DNA of 64,000 nucleotides, taken from Gnetum montanum. Lineage: Eukaryota > Streptophyta > Gnetopsida > Gnetales > Gnetaceae. The first letter of the stretch is position 1, and each line of letters starts with the position of its first letter. Location of the stretch: assembly GCA_015680685.1 (NCBI GenBank), contig MNCI01001024.1:151577-215576 (forward strand). Reading direction: 5' to 3'. The notes under the pieces were generated by a model, which was given only the letters and a program-made list of their open reading frames with translations, ran no database searches and had not been told where the DNA came from. The translations under genes and the position numbers were made by a program. Below, piece by piece: positions 11,636 to 22,560 of the stretch.

Positions 11636-12727
11636 TGTAAGGTTTGCATCTTGATAAACCTCAATAGGAGCCAATCCATAACTTCCAAGTAGATCTAGCT
11701 TAGAAAATAAGAATAACATAATAAAATGGAGAAAATATTCCTTATATTAAGATAATTCTTAAAATACATAGGAAATACATTGAACATAAGTAGCCAAGCT
11801 TAACTCACAAATCTCCCAAGGATCTTATAAGCCACACTTGTCCTCTCTTAATCCTTAATTGCTCACAATAGAGCCCATGCTCAAGAAAGGACATTTATAA
11901 GAGATTCTCCTAACCTCTCTCAAGTACTCTACCTTCCCTCTCATTCAACTTCATTGTACAAGCTCTCTTCTTGGACAAGCTCTCCTCCCTTGAACAAGCT
12001 CTCTTCCATCAAGAGATGTCTCTCTTGCCATCTATTTGGATGTTTGGTCTTCAACATTTTCATTTTAGTGCTTGATACCTCGGCACTTGGCACTATAGTC
12101 CTTGGCACTATGGCACTTGACATTGTGACACTTCAACACTTGCAATGGTGAATTACATCAATATTTATAAGCAATAGGAAGGTAAAAATCCTAGAAATTT
12201 TTCCTCAACTAAACTTGAGGTTATTTAGATGTTTCCCAAGTCTTCTCACCTTCTTCCTAGCTATTTCCATCTTCATTCAACTGTCTCCATCTTGTTTTGG
12301 CTATTTCATGAATTAGAACAAGCATTTTTGGAAGTTTCCCTATATGTCTAGGTTATCTCTAGCTTCATGTAGATGTATACTATGAAAGAATTGCTTTTGG
12401 AAGAGATGTCTACTCTTTTTGGTAGACATCTTCTATGGACTTAAGATGTCTTTATGTTAAGGGAGACATCTTTGAAAGACATATATCTTTTTGGAAAGAT
12501 TTCTATCCTAAAGGTGCCAAAGAAAAATGCTTATTTTGATGCTGGAAGCCTCCAGATGCCTCCCAATAAGTCCCCATAGGTCTTGGAACCTTATAAACTC
12601 ATCAAAATGAGCCCAAAATACCCTGGAAGATGCCAAAAAAATCCAAGAATCATTTGTAATAATATCACTCAGAAAAGACACATTGTATGTAGGGTAGAAC
12701 AAGGGGATCAAAAGAGGTGTCCCTATA
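11636..12727 (-). repeat. 5' LTR of the non-autonomous element
   Basis: Partner of the LTR at 8,883-9,994, ending next to the PBS. It carries words such as GAGATGTCT and GACATCTT at about 12,390-12,480. The outer terminus is TATA where the partner has TACA, a decayed LTR end. Confidence 0.85.
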
Positions 12728-12739
12728 CTAAAGGTCAAA

Positions 12740-13786
12740 AGAATGGACAATTCCAAGACTTGGACTTCGAACCACTAAATTTTCCATACATCTACTTTTT
12801 TACTACTATTATAACATTCTATTGTTGTGGGTGGAGTAGGTGGCAATGGATTGGAAGCATGTGGTTGAGAATAATGGTAAGGATGAGAGGCATAAAAAGA
12901 ATATTTTTCCTATGGAGAAGTAGCTCTGTGGTACTTGGAAGTATAATAGTGATAAGCAAAAACATGCATGGTAGAGCCAATTGGGGATATAGCATATTAG
13001 AAATATTATCCATAAGGATCAAGTTTTTTATAATGGATTACTATGTTGATGATGATATTTCCCATGACTATGGCTTTTTTCACTATTGATAGTACTCTTG
13101 AGGTTGAGGTGGAGCCTCCCTTGCTTAATATTATTACTAGTGATAGGCTTATCTGTAGTTTCCTTGAGGATAAGGTAACCTATTGGGTATTTACCTCTTG
13201 ATGAACTTTTTATTTAATATATAAATCTTGGAGTCCTGAAGATATAATATTATATGGTAATAATCCTTAGGATATTCATATTGATATATTCTACTTGTAT
13301 CATCTTCTAATTCTAGGTTTGCAAACTCTTCAATTGAAGTTTCTTTTCATTTTTACTAGTAGTAGTTCATTTCTATATCCATTTTCTTTCTCTTATCCTT
13401 TTATTGGACTCTACATTGTTTTGCTATCTCCTCAACAATCTTTGATTTTTTAAAAAACTTTTTATCAATTGAGTTTTACATCTTGTTAACCTTTTGAAAG
13501 ATTTTAGTGACTAATTTTTAAATTAGCAAGATTTTTCTTTGTACCACTTCCTCTAACTATGCCCCATCATTTGGCATACAAATATAAATTTTTTTTCTTT
13601 TTTTTTGTGGATGGAGGAATCTCCATTATACTCTTATACAATCTCTATTTTGTTAATTGTTTCTTCCTACTTTGCAAGTTAATCAATTAATCTTTGAATA
13701 TGATGTGCTCTTATTTCTAATAATCTTGCTTGTGCATAGACCCTAAGAGTTTTCCTTGTCATGTTTCTAAATCTATCTATGACATA
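12740..13786 (-). pseudogene. gag-like remnant, C-terminal part (split by copy 1)
   Basis: The minus strand has coding-like blocks: VIDRFRNMTRKTLRVYAQAR, then LLEIRAHHIQRLID, and further down a Tyr/His/Pro-rich tail with SHPYHYSQPHASNPLPPTPP. Many stops are at expected Gln positions. The other part of this gag lies at 19,848-20,270. The two are separated by the element at 13,792-19,842, whose near-matching duplications are GTATA and ATATA. The family assignment to an LTR-retroelement gag is inferred mainly from the other half. Confidence 0.45.
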
Positions 13787-13791
13787 GTATA

Positions 13792-14351
13792 TGTGACATC
13801 CTATTCCTAGATGTCATGGCAAACATAAAATATACATTATATTAGGTATTAGGCATAAGAAGCTAATGCACTAAAATTCCAATATGTGTAACATTTAACA
13901 TTACATGTAAAGAAAATAATAGAAAAAATGTAGAAGGAAAGAGGAAAAAAAAAGATTTATTGATGTGGAATTATGTATCTAATCATGCTTTTGGTGTTCC
14001 ATAAGGTTTCATTCCTTTAGATTCTATCTATTAGAAGCAATCTAACACTACCACCATTGTTAGGCTTATCATGCACCAAAAGGGATGGCCAATCCCTCTC
14101 CTATCCTACTTTTAGTTGGCTCTCATTACTCGCCTTTATCAGGTTCACCACTCCATGTTGATATGACCTCTAATTTCCAAGTATAAATACCTTAAGTTAA
14201 ATCTGAAAGGTCACCTTAAGAGATATGTTTTTTATTTTAATATGTAATTTTGGATCTTAATTTAGGTCTTGTTATGATAATCATGACACTTGTTATAAGG
14301 AGACACCATCTTCAGTATGTAGTGACATCATTTAGGAATGGGGACATTAGA
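13792..14351 (-). repeat. 3' LTR of copy 1
   Basis: Begins TGTGACATCC on the + strand and aligns with 19,270-19,842 throughout, e.g. the shared CATGACACTTGTTATAAG phrase. The upper terminus has decayed from TTACA to TTAGA. Confidence 0.8.
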
Positions 14352-14785
14352 ATCTATTCCATTAGGTTTCATTCATCCTTTAACAAGTCCAAGTTCACTA
14401 TATTTATCTAGCTCAAATGCTCTTTTTATGATTGTATGTTTTAATAATTTGATTTGTGCTTTGGGCTTGAAGTTGTCTCTTGCTTAGTTTATAAACAAAA
14501 TATAAGTAGGAAGAATTTATATAACTATTAAATATTACTTTATCAACACTTACCTCATTTTCTAAAATAGTGACAAGACGTGAATTAAGGATATATCAAC
14601 TACCAATTATCAATCCTAGCTAGGGTCACAAATAATGTAACTCATATGTGGTTACCCAACTAAATGTAGGGCAAAACCTCTTTCTCAACAAGCATTGCCT
14701 TAGATATTTTACTTATCCAATTAAAATATAAATTAAATAATGAAGAGAATTATAAGATTATAAAATATAATTAAGATAAAGATAC

Positions 14786-15903
14786 TCAATCTTGATCAAC
14801 CTTAGGGATTAATGAAAGTAGTTGTAATTCTACCATAAGTTTTATTTGATTAGATGATCCCATTAAGGATGGAAGGACTTGATCTTGCTCTTTCTCAAAC
14901 TCTTCTTTAGAAATTAGCTCTAGTAACTTGGTAATTTGGAAGAATTGAACATTGTTCCAAATATAATTTAGGGTCTTAATAAAAAATGATATTAACTCAT
15001 CTTCATTAATCATGGTAGAGTAATTTCTGAACTGTGGTTCTTGATGAGTACTAGCCATCAACATCATTTGTTCTTGAATTTTAGGATTTGATTTATCAAT
15101 TGAAGATTTGAAGTAAGTAGAATATGCACTAGCCAATAGAATTGTATGTTAAATTGATGGGAACATCTTCTTCAAATTGGGTTTTTCTTCCAAGGATTCT
15201 TTTACACATCCATATTTTAATAATTAATAAACACTACTTCCAACTTTCACATTAAAGTTTTCATAAATAACAAATGACATTGGATTGATATGGCTTAGGA
15301 ATAATTTACTCTTCAAAATTTCCTCTGTTTTCTTAATCAAGTATGCTCCTTGACATAGTCTAACATTTGGACATTTTGATTTGACAATTAAATGTGTGTT
15401 AACCATACATACATAACTTCCTAATAACTAGATTTTTAGTATCAATGCTAAGGATATGTGGCTTTTATGAAAACTTGTTTTTTCTTTATTTTCCATAATT
15501 TGAAGTTCTAATATTTCAAAAATCATATCTTCTAAACTTCATTTAAATCATTGTACTAATTTATACTTGGTTTTTTTATAAAAGATCATGTGACCATCCA
15601 TGTGGTAATTTTTGCAATAGGCTAATTTGTATGGTTTCAAAGAATAATTTTCACAAGAACCTTTTCACTTGAAAATACCTTTGCATCCCATCCTTTTAAA
15701 GTTAGGTTGAAATTGGTATAGGAATTTCATTGAATGAATTCTTATAGGCATATGAAATCAACATCCAAATCTTTTGATTATGCTAAGATGTGTGGATATT
15801 GATACTCATGCTAGTATTAGGCCCATGGTGGACATACAAGATGTTTATCAACACTATCTATTGATCCTGCCAACACATTATATGTTACTACTTTAATTTT
15901 CAT
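14786..15903 (-). pseudogene. captured CCR4-type deadenylase nuclease domain, copy 1
   Basis: CCR4 proteins remove poly(A) tails from mRNA as the catalytic subunit of the CCR4-NOT complex, using an endonuclease/exonuclease/phosphatase (EEP) fold. The minus strand starts MKIKVVTYNVLAG (the family's YNVLA strand), then VCPPWA, a degraded ICL-stop-EF for the LQE catalytic strand, YCKNYHMDGHMIFYK (DGCA.F block), and MVNTHLIV (ANTH block). Then come VRLCQGAYLIKK, YENFNVKVGSS (GDFN motif, Asp changed to Asn), SAYSTYF, EPQFRNYST and LLELISKEEFEK. Last is VLPSLMGSSNQIKLMVEL, where the catalytic SDH is S-N-Q. About 372 codons with no introns equals the full EEP domain. It is inactive through stops and lost residues. 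The leucine-rich repeat part of CCR4 is absent. Confidence 0.85.
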
Positions 15904-16627
15904 TCTTGGATTCTCTACTAGATTATTTCTCTTCATGGGTATCATACACCTTGTCAAAATAAGATTATGACTCTTTATGTTCTACAATATGATTTGGTTG
16001 TAAGATGGATTGATATATATCTTCTTAACCATTCTAGTTTATTTATTGATTAAGTGCTTTTAGGTCAATAACATGTGGCTATATTACCTAGATTCCTAAT
16101 GACCTTTCTATCTTCATTTAATACACTAACTCCAACAGTGCAAGTAATGACATAGTAGGGGTTAGTAATCTAAGACTATCTATTTATAGAGGTTCAGCCC
16201 TTAGTATTAAGGCTCAAAATGGCCTAAGAGGTTAAATGTTTTAGTCCCAAAAATTAAATTACTAGGCATGCTCTATTCTTATAAGCCATGAACCTTTAAA
16301 GCATAGTTTATGATATCATTGAATTTATCAAATACTCGGATGATAAATCTAACCTTACCATTTAGTTCAAAAATTTGAAAAATGTTATGAGTAACTATTT
16401 ATATTTTAGAAATGGACATCGTAGGCCCAAGTTCTGTTAAAATTTAGTATCTAAGAGTCTTGAGCCATCATGTTGAACAAGGACTAAAAAGGCAATTTTT
16501 GAAGCTCCATGGGATAGATTGACTTCACCATTATGTCTAGAAGGTTGAAATCTATAGGAAATTATTCTTTGTTTATAAAAAAAGGCTTTTAGAATCAAAA
16601 TTTATGGCTTATAGATTATAAGATTTA

Positions 16628-16697
16628 AGGCATGAAAAATGAAACTTCCTGAAAGGTCACCCATACCAGTTGCTACCAAAAATGTCAATTTTAATTA
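16628..16697 (-). repeat. 5S-rRNA-derived segment, copy 1
   Basis: The minus strand reads TGGTATGGGTGACCTTTCAG then GAAGTTTC, matching the C-box region of plant 5S rRNA. A decayed AATTAA-type A-box remnant lies upstream. It occupies the same position relative to the CCR4 domain as in copies 2 and 3. Alone it would be weak; the parallel copies make it credible. Confidence 0.65.
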
Positions 16698-16855
16698 ATT
16701 ATCATATTTTCTCCTCTTTTCATATTTAAAATTTTTTCACCTAAATTTCAACTTAAAATTTTTCCATTATTTTATGGTTTAAAATTTTTTGGCAATTTCT
16801 AGAAAAATTTTCATCAACTAACAACAATTTTCTAGTTGCCAAAAACTACTAAAGG

Positions 16856-17215
16856 ATGCAGGCTTTCATAGCACCAATGATATTTACGATGTGCTATGGA
16901 GGTATCTTTTCTTAGTGTCTATAGTTTCTACAATATATGGGGAAAGGTAGCTTTCCTCAATAGTAGCAGAATCCATGGTGTGCTTGGGAGGTAGCTTTCC
17001 TCAATACTGGCAATGTCCACAACATGTTGAGAAAGGTAGCTTTTCCTGATGCTAGTGTTATCTATGGTGCATTGAGGGAGGAAGCTTTACTCGATGCTAG
17101 TGATGTCCACTATGCAACAGGGGAGGGATCTTTCTTCAACATTGATCGTATTCATGGTGGTGCACTAGTGAAGGTAGCTTTTCCTAGGACCAATGTTATC
17201 CATGGTCATCATGGT
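16856..17215. repeat. 45-bp minisatellite, about eight units
   Basis: The word GGTAGCTTTCCT and variants start at 16,901, 16,946, 16,990, 17,035, 17,080, 17,126 and 17,173, with one decayed unit before. Spacing is 44-47 bp. Because 45 is a multiple of three, the + frame from 17,024 encodes a diverged 15-residue repeat (KVAFPDASVIYGALR and relatives). There is no sign that this is a real protein. Confidence 0.85.
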
Positions 17216-17239
17216 TAATTGAAAATTCTATTGGGTTTT

Positions 17240-17305
17240 TTTGGAAATAGTAGTAGTGATGATAGTAGTAGTAGTAGTAGTGATGGCAATGTTGATGGTG
17301 GTGTA
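17240..17305. repeat. AGT/GAT trinucleotide microsatellite
   Basis: A run of AGT units interrupted by GATGAT and GATGG. On the minus strand it produces the Tyr and His runs in the overlapping spurious ORFs. Confidence 0.9.
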
Positions 17306-17984
17306 AATGGACCACATAGGACACAAGAAAAAAATGTATAGAAGTTTGAAAATGTAAAGAATGGTACATAGGATAGTGAATAGTGGTAGAAGGGTTTCTG
17401 TAGCATACAATAGGTAGATGCTTTGATGGTTGTAGGTTGTTACAAACCCTACATGATCCTAGGCTACCTAATGAGGTTTTTTTTTTTGGGCTACGACCCC
17501 AATGGATTTTCATGAAATGTAGGTAGCACAATGACGACAATGGAGGGTTGCAAGGGATGCCACTAGGAGGAGTGTAAGCATAGTAGGTGAGATGTGGTAG
17601 GCCTAGCCAAATGTAAGGTTTCATGATAAGTGTAGTGGCACAAGGATTTGGGCAATGGACAATGGTGCAAGATTTTGGGTAGTGGACAGCAAGGATGAGC
17701 ATAAAAAGGCATAGCAAAGGTATAGAGTGTAGGGCAGGTGGCAACAAAGGTGTGAAGATAGGTACTGGTAGGAACTATAGTGAACAATGTAGCGGGAGGT
17801 AGTGGTAGGCCAAGAGGGCTTTGGGGAGGAAAAGGTAGTGGTAGAAAATCATGTGGTAGAATGACAATAGGTGTCATTAGAGTGACGAGTAGCATTGTAG
17901 CATGTTGCAGCATTTGTAGCCCTAAATGATCCTACACAAGACTATGCAGCCCTGTGTGGCCCCTTGCAAGGCTTTGTAGTATGT
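17306..17984 (-). other. GC-richer internal region of copy 1
   Basis: Low-complexity, C/T-rich on the minus strand, with open frames that look like composition artefacts. Near 17,930-17,975 the minus strand carries GGGGCCACACAGGGC. Similar reiterated GGCCACACAGG words occur in copy 3 at 37,290-37,400, so this is a conserved non-coding module of the family. Confidence 0.5.
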
Positions 17985-18032
<48 letters not shown>

Positions 18033-18040
18033 TGTATATA
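17985..18040. repeat. TA then TATG microsatellite
   Basis: About eleven TA units followed by about eight TATG units. Confidence 0.95.
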
Positions 18041-19255
18041 ATTTAATAATTATTATTTAAATATTTAAAAATTAGCTCATATTTTTACTAAACTTGCAAA
18101 GTTGCCTGATGGTTAGTTAGAGGTTGTGTAAGACTTTCATTTGATAACCTAGAGGTCATGAGTTCAATCTCAATCCCAAAATGTTTGATTGAAAGTTAAA
18201 TAGTAATAAAAATTGAATTGAATTGTTGTTATTATTAAAGTTAAAAATTATTAAATTTTAATGATCACATGGATGTTGAGAAAATAATATATCTTCTAAG
18301 TGTAGAAAAACCAATATATCTCCCAAAGTGTAAGGTAGATCAAGATGAAATTTAGATCATTAGAACCATCCCAACAAGTACTACACATTGGACATGATTT
18401 CCAAGTCTAAAATCTAACTTTCATTTTCATACATTAGAAGAACTAAAATGGCTTAATTTATTGAATTGGCATTCCAAGGCTAATGGATAGGCAACATGAT
18501 AACTTCTAGATGACTTAGATTTGAATTATAAATTATATATTGATCATTAGATAGGAATATAATACTTTGATTTTATAAATTATTAAGGATTATATAGGCT
18601 TATTTTCTCATATCATGGTTATACCCTAGCATGGTACTAAGGAAAATATTATGACAACATCACTCATTGACTATTGGTTTTCCTATGAGCCTCATGATCA
18701 TAACCATTATTGGTTGAGTAGGATGGAGCATTCTTATGACTAGTTTTACCTTCCTTAAACTTACCAATACACTTCTTTAAACATACCAATACATAGGTCC
18801 TAGGTAATATGATTTTTGCCAAGTTATAGGATGTTTTAGAAATAGTAAGTTGACTTATGCCATGATTACTAATCTTTTGGGAGGAACTTAATAATGGCCT
18901 TAATCAATTAACTTTTCTAGCATCAATACAATATGGAAAAGAGCTACCTAGATTGGTATATCTTTGTATTAATAATGTCTCTTGCAATTGATGAATCTTG
19001 ATGAGGCATAATCAAATCTCCTAATTGATGATATCCTTGAAATAATCTTGTTGGTTGGTGGGTTTATGTCTCTTGTAGATGCCTAATCCATTGTCCATGA
19101 AAATAAATGAAAAGATATCTTTTAGCTAACAAGGATCATCCTAGACATATGACACATATGGTGATGACCCATTACTCTCTATAGGTTATGGTTCCATGGA
19201 TCATCATCAGGCTATAGTTGACCCATGGTTTTGAATGACCCTTAGGTCATTGTTT
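18041..19255 (-). other. 5' internal region of copy 1, no gene recognised
   Basis: Non-coding leader between the PBS and the microsatellite. At 18,095-18,180 it contains TGGTTAGTTAGAGG and GAGTTCAATCTC, loosely like the A and B boxes of a tRNA-derived SINE. Related words occur in copies 2 (27,240-27,500) and 3 (37,040-37,190). Confidence 0.4.
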
Positions 19256-19267
19256 ACTTTGATACCA
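19256..19267 (-). promoter_or_regulatory. primer binding site of copy 1
   Basis: Minus strand TGGTATCAAAGT, two bases from the LTR edge at 19,270. It corresponds to the initiator-Met-tRNA PBS TGGTATCAGAGC with two changes. Confidence 0.8.
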
Positions 19268-19269
19268 AA

Positions 19270-19842
19270 TGTGATATCTCATTCTCAAATGTCATGGAAA
19301 ACATAAAATTTAGATTATATTAGATATTATATGTAAGAATATAATATAAAAAATGCCAAATATCTCTAGCATTTGACATTAACCATAAAGAAAATAATAG
19401 GAAAAACGTAGAAGAAAAAAGGAAAAGAAAACATTGTTGATGTAGAATAGTGTATCTAGATCATGCTCTGTGTATTCCTTGGGATGTTATTCCTTCAACA
19501 TCTATCCCTTAGAGGTAATCCAACATTAACACTATGGTTAGGCCTATCACAAACAAGAGGAAATGACTAGTTCTCTTCCTATCCTACTTCACTTGGCTCT
19601 TGTTAATTACCTTTATTGGCTCTACCACTCCATGCTAATACAACGTTTAATATCTGGGTACAAATAACTTAGGTCAAACCTTCAAAGATTACCTGAAGAT
19701 ACATGTCTATTATTATAACACATCTTTTTGGGTCTTAATTACAACTCTCATTTTAGGTGTTGTTACAATAATCATGACACTTGTTATAAGAAGTCATCAT
19801 CTTCATTATGCAATGACATCATTTGGGAATGAGGATGTTACA
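19270..19842 (-). repeat. 5' LTR of copy 1
   Basis: On the + strand it runs from TGTGATATCTC to GAGGATGTTACA, so the termini form a near-perfect inverted repeat, as in copy 3. Confidence 0.85.
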
Positions 19843-19847
19843 ATATA

Positions 19848-20270
19848 GTTGTTTCCTCTTAGAGAAGTCATGGCCTAAGCATTTTTGTAGCAAAGATTAA
19901 TATTTATCCAAGACTATATTAAGGGATTTATGTTTATTTTATTTCTATTATTATATTTGTTTCTTTAATTTGGATACTCTGAAGTATGTTTTTTACTTAT
20001 CATTGAATAGTTTTGAATCATACTATATCACTTACTAGATTCTAGTTCCAAAGACTAGTACCAACTTTTAGCTTCTTTGATTAGTATCTTAGGAAATTTC
20101 TTCATCTTTTGCTACTTATTCTCTATGCTTTTTAGGGAATAAGCATCATTGAAGATGTGCAAATGATGTTGAGGATTTACATTATAGCCTCCTCCAAACT
20201 TAAGGATGTTATTAATATCTAGCCACTTTATTTAGCTATCCCTTTGATGCCTTGTTTGTATGTAGACTAC
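19848..20270 (-). pseudogene. gag-like remnant, N-terminal part (split by copy 1)
   Basis: The minus strand reads LKFGGGYNVNPQHHLHIFND, then DAYSLKSIENKQQKMKKFPK and ILIKEAKSWYQSLELES. This follows the LTR-retroelement gag pattern in which residues around KAKSWY precede a Ser/Leu-rich helix. The reading continues past the insertion into 13,786-12,740. Stops at Gln positions make it non-functional. Confidence 0.55.
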
Positions 20271-20279
20271 CTTCTTGAT

Positions 20280-21215
20280 CTTGGTTTACTCCAATATTAA
20301 GATCAAGTTTCAACACTAAATCTAGATATTATGAAAAGAAAATTTATTTTCTAGAAAGCATGAAAACTAGCTACTTCAATTATTCAAAAGAGAAAATTAC
20401 AATAGATTTTCATAACCCACAAAACATCCAAAACTCTCTAATCACTCAAATGATGCTATAGAGTAGGAGGCTCTACAACCACACAATGGTTTTCCTTAAT
20501 GAAAGACATTATCTATAGAGAATCTCTTCCCAAATATAAAACTAAGCTTTTCACTCACAAGTAAGACTAGACTAGATATCCCTACAAAATTAACCTTGAA
20601 GCTTTAACCTCTATGCATTTAGTCAATATGCTCTCCCTTCTCTTACATAAGTTAATACATGAACTTCATGATATCTCCTCTTTCAACTCTCTATTGTACA
20701 AGCATGAAACACCATAGATTTATTAAGACAACATGATAAGAAAACCATAGGAAACCTTCCTTAAGCTTCACATGAAGATTATACATTATTTTCCATCTTT
20801 TCATGCTTTCTCTTGCTATTTTCCAAATTGAAATGACCAATTCTAAAAGTTTCATAATTGTATGGGTCATCTTTGATATCCTTAGGTTGTCACCTATAAA
20901 ATTCCAATAATTGGAAGAGATGTCTACTATTTTTGGAAGTTGTCTCCTCCATGGGTGAGATGTCTCTTCTATCATGAAACATCTCCCTTGAGATGTCTTC
21001 TCTATTGGAGAGACAACTTCTTTGAGATGTCTATTTTTTAAGAAAGATGTCTCCTCTAAGTTCATGACATCTCTTGTTAGGCTTAAGATATCTTTTGTAA
21101 AAACTTAACTCCTAGGCAAGATGTCTCATTATTCTCTAAGATATATCAACGAAAATTGAAATATGCAAACACAAGCATAGGGAAGAAGTAGGAAATTAGA
21201 AGAGGTTTCCATATA
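20280..21215 (-). repeat. gypsy 3' LTR rich in GATGTCTC words
   Basis: The upper edge (ATATA then CTAACCCTCCCATCC) matches the LTR/PPT junction at 9,994. A polypurine tract on the minus strand (GGATGGGAGGG) follows. The segment 20,890-21,150 holds at least nine copies of GATGTCT or its complement. The lower edge is approximate. Sequence resembles the 8,883/11,636 LTRs only in the upper part, so it is a related but distinct subfamily. Confidence 0.6.
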
Positions 21216-21239
21216 CTAACCCTCCCATCCTTCAAAAAG

Positions 21240-22560
21240 TGAACTTATGTGAACAAGGGAGTAAGGGTTGAAGTTATTTCTCACTAATGGAATTTGGTCT
21301 CATAGAACCATAAAACATCATTAGTATATTGATCCTACCAATGGATCAAATATTCATATATCTTGACTTCCTGAGTGTAAGAAGATTCTTTCCACTTAAG
21401 TATAATTGTCTTCTTCTTCATTGAAATCTTGGAATAATCAACAGTCCCCTTCAACTCATAAATGCTACCTTAAATGATTTCATCATCAACTAGTCCATGA
21501 TAGTGCAAGAGGTTCAAAATATTAAGCATAATAGACATACTAACATTGTTTGGTTATTCTATCTGAAAATCTTTATGAATTAATCTTATCCTTAATTTTA
21601 AAAGGCCACATCTTCTTGGCTTTCAACTTGGAGAAGTTAAAAACTCTCAATTTCTTCCTCTTCAAGTGGATATAAACCAAGTCAACAATAACAAAATTGG
21701 ACTCCTATTTTTTCTCATTCTTTTTTAGGACTCATTCTTTAGCCTTCTTCTCAAGATTTCATTTTACATGTGCATGGAGATCTCTCATATCTTACATAAA
21801 ATTAGCATGAAAGTTAAGCTTCACCATTTAAGCTCTTCAAAGTGTCCACCATCTTTGGCTAAAATCCATAGTTTACCTCGAATGGACTTTTTCCAATAGC
21901 AACATGAAAAGCATTATTATATGAAAACTCAACATGACACAATAATTTTTCCCATGTATTTGGCTATCCATCACATAATGATCTTCATATTTTTAGCAAG
22001 GATTTATTTACCACCTTCATTTGGTCATTAGATTATGAATGATATGTACTAGAAAAATTCAACTTTATCCCTAAAATTTTTTAGAGGAAACTCACAAAGT
22101 AACTTGTAAATATGAAATATCTATTACTAACAATATTCAAAGGAACTCCATGCTACTTCATAATATTTTGGAGAAACAAATTTGCAACATGAGAAGCAAC
22201 ACTCACTTTCTTACATGAAATGAAATGTGTCATCTTGGACAACCTATTAATAATAACAAAAATTGAAATTTGGAATATCACTTACAAAATACATAGACAT
22301 ACCTTTTCATGGACACTTATGATTTTTCAATGGCATATAATTTCTATCCACTTATTTTCTTCCTTTGAATTTTTGATACATCAAACACTCTTTCAAAAAT
22401 TTTGAAATTTTAGTTGCCATATCAGGCCAAATATAGTGCCTAACCACAAGTTCCAATATTTTATCCTTGGCCATGTGACCTACCATGTCACTACTATGGT
22501 TTCTAAAAAAAATCATTTTCCTAAAATAATAATTAGAAATACGTATCTTTTTACTTTTAA
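21240..22560 (-). pseudogene. Ty3/gypsy integrase remnant
   Basis: The minus strand, upstream of its 3' LTR, gives the pre-core HMAKDKILELVVRHYIWPDM then ATKISKFLKEC. The core follows, with HFISCKKVSVASHVANLFLQ, VPLNIVSNRY where the second catalytic Asp (VSDRD) is Asn, and STYHS-stop-SNDQMKVVNKSLL where the catalytic Glu is replaced. The C-terminal tail is LLCHVEFSYNNAFHVAIGKS then PFEVNYGF, and a basic region. The protein would integrate element cDNA but is inactive. With the LTR at 20,280-21,215 it defines a truncated autonomous-type element, possibly the helper family of the element at 8,883-12,727. Confidence 0.8.

Larger units (their letters stand above)
8883..12727 (-). mobile_element. 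complete non-autonomous LTR element with a private ORF
   Basis: The two flanking direct repeats of ~1.1 kb align over their length. The inner edge of the upper one abuts a PBS, and the inner edge of the lower one abuts a PPT, so transcription runs on the minus strand. The internal region is only 1,641 bp and holds one degenerate ORF that is neither gag nor pol, so mobility must have depended on proteins from elsewhere. The LTR and PPT style resemble the gypsy element at 20,280-22,560, a candidate helper family. No matching target-site duplication is visible (GTTGG left, CTAAA right). Confidence 0.8.
13792..19842 (-). mobile_element. CCR4-carrying LTR retroelement, copy 1 (complete)
   Basis: A 6,051-bp minus-strand element with a 573-bp 5' LTR (19,270-19,842), a PBS, a 4.9-kb internal region and a 560-bp 3' LTR (13,792-14,351). 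The internal region has no gag, protease, reverse transcriptase or integrase. In element order it holds ~1.2 kb of unrecognised sequence, a TA/TATG microsatellite, a GC-rich zone, a 45-bp minisatellite, a 5S-rRNA-derived segment, a CCR4-type nuclease domain, and ~430 bp before the 3' LTR. Flanks are GTATA (left) and ATATA (right), a probable 5-bp target duplication with one G-to-A change. The same order of 5S segment, CCR4 domain and LTR recurs in copies 2 and 3. Confidence 0.8.

Noticed and set aside
12583-13089. 168-codon plus-strand ORF
   Set aside because: It crosses an LTR end into a minus-strand gag remnant; mixed composition and no motif.
17196-17747. 183-codon minus-strand ORF
   Set aside because: Pro/His/Tyr-rich frame produced by a trinucleotide microsatellite and C-rich sequence; not conserved in copies 2 and 3.
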